DNA from: JBBRCE01 sp038205115
GTDB lineage: Bacteria > Planctomycetota > Planctomycetia > Pirellulales > JBBRCE01
Reading direction: 5' to 3'
Assembly: GCA_038205115.1 (NCBI GenBank)
Contig: JBBRCE010000010.1
Span: 56,653 to 120,652, forward strand
Length of the DNA: 64,000 bases
Shown: in pieces, positions 61,555 through 64,000 of the stretch
How positions within the stretch are numbered: the first letter of the stretch is position 1
How the letters are laid out: each line of letters opens with the position of its first letter
Program-made: the position numbers and the translations under genes
Notes under the pieces: generated by a model
Told to the model about the DNA's origin: nothing
The model's input: only the letters and a program-made list of their open reading frames with translations
The model's database searches: none

Positions 61555-62820
61555 ATGCGACGATTGATCAAATTCGGCTCGGCCTTAGTTATCACAGCAT
61601 GCCTGCAATTGCCGTTGCATGCGGCCGGCGGGGCGGCGGCCGGCGGCGGAGCGGCCACAGGCGGATCGGCTCCTGTCGGGGGCGCGGCCGGCGGCGGAGC
61701 AGCCGGGGCTGGCACTGTGGGGACCGGTGTCGGCGGCGTTGGTGGAATTCGCCCCTCGATTACGGGCACAGGTGGAACGGGCGGGGCGATGACGCCGCCT
61801 GGGGCCTCCGGCGGTATCAACAGTGGTGGCCAGGGCGTCTCGCCGAGCGCTAATCGCCCAGGCTCCTTGTTCAACCGCGGCAGTTCGGTCAACTCAGGCG
61901 GCAATGTGCCGAGCAACAACGGCAATGTGCCGAGCAGCAACGGCAATGTGCCAAACGGCAACGGCAACGTGCCGAGCAGCAACGGTCTGGCACCCAACAA
62001 CGCTGCCTATGCTCCTAGCGGACCGGCATTCGTTGCCCCGCAGAACGTCGATCCCGCGATTGGCGTCAATTCACAAATCGGAGCGGCTGGCCCGCTTTAC
62101 ATCGGCAATACTTCGAGTGTGAACCCGGGCAACAACCAAACCGCCAACGGCAATAACCTCCACACCAACGCCAACGAACTTCACACCGACGCGAACAACC
62201 TGCGCACAACAGCCAATCAACTGCAGACGAACCAAAACAATCTTACGCAAAGCCAATGGTTGTCGCAGTATTACGAAAATGCGATTCGCAGCAGCGATTA
62301 CTTGAATTATCAGAACGGTCAAGTTCGCGATCCCGGGCTCACGACCGGAACAAACGACACGTTTTCCGCAAGTACTTTTCTGCAAACCCGCGGTAGCGAC
62401 CCGGCCACGCGGACTGCCGCGGCCAACATGGAATTAGGCGGTGCGCTTGTTACCGGAAGCACTCAGACAGGTTCCGTGACCACGTCACCCGCTAGCGATG
62501 GCACCACCACGGCCGCTCCCACGCCCGGCAGCGTGCCACCATCGAGCGGCACTTCGACAACCGTTTCTAGCGGTAGCACGCCGGCAACTTACGACGCAAA
62601 CACAGGCACGTCGTCGACCACCACCACTACCACCGCAACAGCTCCCACCGGTATGACTGATAGCAGCGTCAGCCCATCTGCCGCCGGCACGTACGCTCCG
62701 AACTACAGTAGCCCATCGCCGTACCGTACGATGTATTCCGGCAATAACGGTTACAGCACCGGCAGGAACAGCAGTGGCGTGCCGAGTTCGCCCCCACCGG
62801 CGTACTACACGGGCTATTGA
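61555..62820 (+). CDS. Secreted Asn/Gly/Ser/Thr-rich repeat protein
   Basis: The 421-residue protein starts with a signal peptide (MRRLIKFGSALVITACLQLP, then HAAGGAAAG) and then has three low-complexity zones. The first is a Gly/Ala region. The second (about residues 115-145) contains four 7-residue NVPSxNG repeats. The third contains four heptads of pattern N-x-L-x-T-x-A (about residues 200-227), which suggest a short coiled or LEA-like helix. The C-terminal 150 residues are Thr/Ser-rich and probably glycosylated or structural. No enzyme motif is seen. Confidence 0.7.
   Translation: MRRLIKFGSALVITACLQLPLHAAGGAAAGGGAATGGSAPVGGAAGGGAAGAGTVGTGVGGVGGIRPSITGTGGTGGAMTPPGASGGINSGGQGVSPSANRPGSLFNRGSSVNSGGNVPSNNGNVPSSNGNVPNGNGNVPSSNGLAPNNAAYAPSGPAFVAPQNVDPAIGVNSQIGAAGPLYIGNTSSVNPGNNQTANGNNLHTNANELHTDANNLRTTANQLQTNQNNLTQSQWLSQYYENAIRSSDYLNYQNGQVRDPGLTTGTNDTFSASTFLQTRGSDPATRTAAANMELGGALVTGSTQTGSVTTSPASDGTTTAAPTPGSVPPSSGTSTTVSSGSTPATYDANTGTSSTTTTTTATAPTGMTDSSVSPSAAGTYAPNYSSPSPYRTMYSGNNGYSTGRNSSGVPSSPPPAYYTGY
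61900..61983 (+). repeat. Four tandem 21-bp repeats inside the secreted protein gene
   Basis: Units at 61900-61920, 61921-61941, 61942-61962 and 61963-61983 each encode G-N-V-P-x-x-N. The first two differ by one base and all four share most positions. They are in frame, so slippage changes length in steps of seven residues. Confidence 0.85.
62152..62235 (+). repeat. Four 21-bp units encoding a heptad repeat
   Basis: Units at 62152-62172, 62173-62193, 62194-62214 and 62215-62235 encode N-x-L-x-T-x-A-like heptads (NNLHTNA, NELHTDA, NNLRTTA, NQLQTNQ). DNA identity is lower than in the upstream array, so this one is older or selected at the protein level. Confidence 0.75.
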
Positions 62821-62861
62821 TGGAATTACCTCGCGCCGATTGCCCCGCTCATAACTGCCGT

Positions 62862-63872
62862 TCAATCGTGCAGAAAACTCAGCCCGCGCGCGATCGCCAG
62901 TTCCAAGTCAGGGCAAAGGCTACCGCCGCTTAGCAAATCGCCTTCGCCGACGGATGTTAGTTGGCGAAATTGTTCTTGACTGACTCCTGCGATCACCAAT
63001 TGGCGGCCGCGCGAGGCGAATTGAACCAGCACGGCTCGGAGCTCAAGCGCGGCATTTGCATCGAGCTGCCTGACTTCGCCCAAATCGAGAACGACCACTT
63101 GGGTGTTACTCGCCAAGCGCTCGCTCCAATTCAGCAGATTGGGCATTCGATGTGTTCGGCCGTGCCGATCGGTGTCTTTCTGCAAACGAAAAACCTGCAG
63201 CGCCGGCGGCAAGTCGTCGCCCATGATGCCAACGAGAGAGGCAGGTTGGATTTCCGCAATCGGCTTGGTGATATCTTGATAAATCAACCACCCTAAAAAA
63301 GCGGCCGGCGGAAACATGGCCCAGCGAAGAAACTGTTGGTGCGCCCACGTGCCGAGGTATGCGCCAAGAATGAATGATGCAATCACCGATCCGAGCAGTG
63401 CGATTCGACGAACCGTCAACCGGCGATGCGCGACATGGTCCGTAAGCTCGGATCCGTCTTCGCGAATTTTCCAGAGCAATTGCACAACTTCGACGCCCAG
63501 GTCGGTGAGCACGCCCGTGACGTGGGTCGTTCGCACGCTACCGCCAGAGATGTGTGAAATGGTTGCGTTTTGCAAACCCATAGCCAGCGATGCAAAGCCG
63601 GTTGTCAAATACAGGCCGAGTCCGGTCGTCACCTCGCGGCTATTATGGATTTCTACGCTTAAGGCGAACAGCGTCAGCAGTAGGGCTTCGATGGCAATTG
63701 GCAAAACGTAAATCGATTCCCAACGTCGTCGCCTTCCGACTTCCGTACAGACGCTGGAAATTGCCGCCCCGCCGCAGAAACTGACCAGCAGAAACAGCGA
63801 GAATCCCGCTTTGGTCCAGGCGCCTGCGGCAATGTCCTGACCAAAAAGCGACGATGTTCCGTAACCGTTCAC
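62862..63872 (-). CDS. DUF1275 (YoaK-like) membrane protein fused to a STAS-like domain
   Basis: The 336-residue protein starts MNGYGTSSLFGQDIAAGAW and has a YoaK-like membrane part (about 20-210, with GLGLYLTTGFASLAMGLQNATIS and SVRTTHVTGVLTDLGVEVVQLLW, the family's inner motifs). A STAS-type domain follows (about 230-336, VVVLDLGEVRQLDANAALELRAVL). The first helix and MTGN-type start of DUF1275 are not present: the frame opens at 63890, with only a GTG at 63872 as start. So the protein is N-terminally shortened or the start region diverged. The STAS fusion suggests nucleotide or anti-sigma-like control of a transporter. Confidence 0.7.
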   Translation of the reverse strand: MNGYGTSSLFGQDIAAGAWTKAGFSLFLLVSFCGGAAISSVCTEVGRRRRWESIYVLPIAIEALLLTLFALSVEIHNSREVTTGLGLYLTTGFASLAMGLQNATISHISGGSVRTTHVTGVLTDLGVEVVQLLWKIREDGSELTDHVAHRRLTVRRIALLGSVIASFILGAYLGTWAHQQFLRWAMFPPAAFLGWLIYQDITKPIAEIQPASLVGIMGDDLPPALQVFRLQKDTDRHGRTHRMPNLLNWSERLASNTQVVVLDLGEVRQLDANAALELRAVLVQFASRGRQLVIAGVSQEQFRQLTSVGEGDLLSGGSLCPDLELAIARGLSFLHD

Positions 63873-64000
63873 GGGCTGAAATGTAGGTTATTTGCTGTGG
63901 GCGCGGAGCGGTAGCGCGGGGAAGTGTGTGAGAGGGTTGCTGGCCAGAGACGCGGCAGGGTGTTAGGCCGAATTGTCGATCAACAGCGTCGGCGCGGGTT
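63873..64000. other. Window end, no gene recognised
   Basis: The last 128 bases contain no supported coding start. No in-frame continuation of the DUF1275 gene was found in any of the minus-strand frames, so no frameshifted N-terminus is visible here. Confidence 0.5.

Noticed and set aside
1..64000. tRNA, rRNA, phage or transposase genes
   Set aside because: None could be recognised by eye on either strand; a tRNAscan-SE and Infernal search would be the decisive check.

Overview
The window looks like an ordinary chromosomal segment of a planctomycete, most probably of the Pirellula type. The evidence is indirect but consistent. It holds a giant protein with the J-like, leucine-rich-repeat and lectin-like layout common in that phylum, a Ser/Thr kinase with a degenerate DFG motif, and several Tyr/Pro/Cys-, Gly/Ser- or Asn/Thr-rich secreted proteins. 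Many starts lack a Shine-Dalgarno sequence, and genes are oriented in short mixed-strand runs. I saw no phage, transposase, tRNA, rRNA or CRISPR array.

Layout. 1-2.3 kb: the end of a type II secretion/type IV pilus ATPase gene and its inner-membrane partner GspF. 2.3-7.6 kb (minus): a FAD amino-acid dehydrogenase, RdgB, a small conserved protein, a GNAT-like acyltransferase and a secreted SH3 protein. 7.6-11.0 kb: an iron-uptake operon feoA-feoA-feoB plus a Cys-rich membrane peptide, preceded by a good sigma70-like promoter and a Fur-like palindrome. 11.3-14.2 kb: two tiny basic proteins, a FabZ-like dehydratase and a secreted double protease. 14.2-21.0 kb: a kinase, a DDAH-like hydrolase, a DUF1348/WrbA pair, and an arrestin-like/P-loop pair.

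21.3-28.3 kb: a secreted Cys/Tyr-rich protein, then a sugar-phosphate group (PPi-type phosphofructokinase, HAD phosphatase, long 6-phosphogluconate dehydrogenase, SDR) and YceH. 28.4-39.3 kb: hemC, an orphan ABC ATPase, and the minus-strand run phoH-pgpH-ybeY-corC-(D-serine dehydratase-like), then plsC-like and DinB-like genes. 39.5-45 kb: the J-like/LRR/lectin giant, a Gln/Ser-rich protein and a divergent diadenylate-cyclase-like protein. 45-52 kb (minus): sulfite reductase, then the oxidative pentose phosphate operon (histidine phosphatase, short 6PGDH, zwf, pgl) and a HisA paralogue. 52-64 kb: CBS protein, Tat-exported sulfite oxidase-like protein, zinc ribbon/GYF protein, double M16 peptidase, cupin, exported VOC protein, a Gly/Ser-rich + DUF350 + EF-hand-loop trio, a repeat-rich secreted protein and a DUF1275-STAS fusion.

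Themes. Carbon flow is covered by zwf-pgl-gnd with a second, long-form 6PGDH and a PPi-dependent phosphofructokinase. Cyclic-di-AMP turnover may be encoded locally: PgpH is a family of c-di-AMP phosphodiesterases, and the protein at 43.7 kb has a DAC-like domain with an altered RHR motif. Both sulfite reduction (cytoplasm) and sulfite oxidation (exported) are present. The most novel-looking items are the double protease, the divergent DAC-like protein, the Gly/Ser + DUF350 + EF-loop trio, and a structured, repeat-bearing leader between the SH3 gene and feoA.
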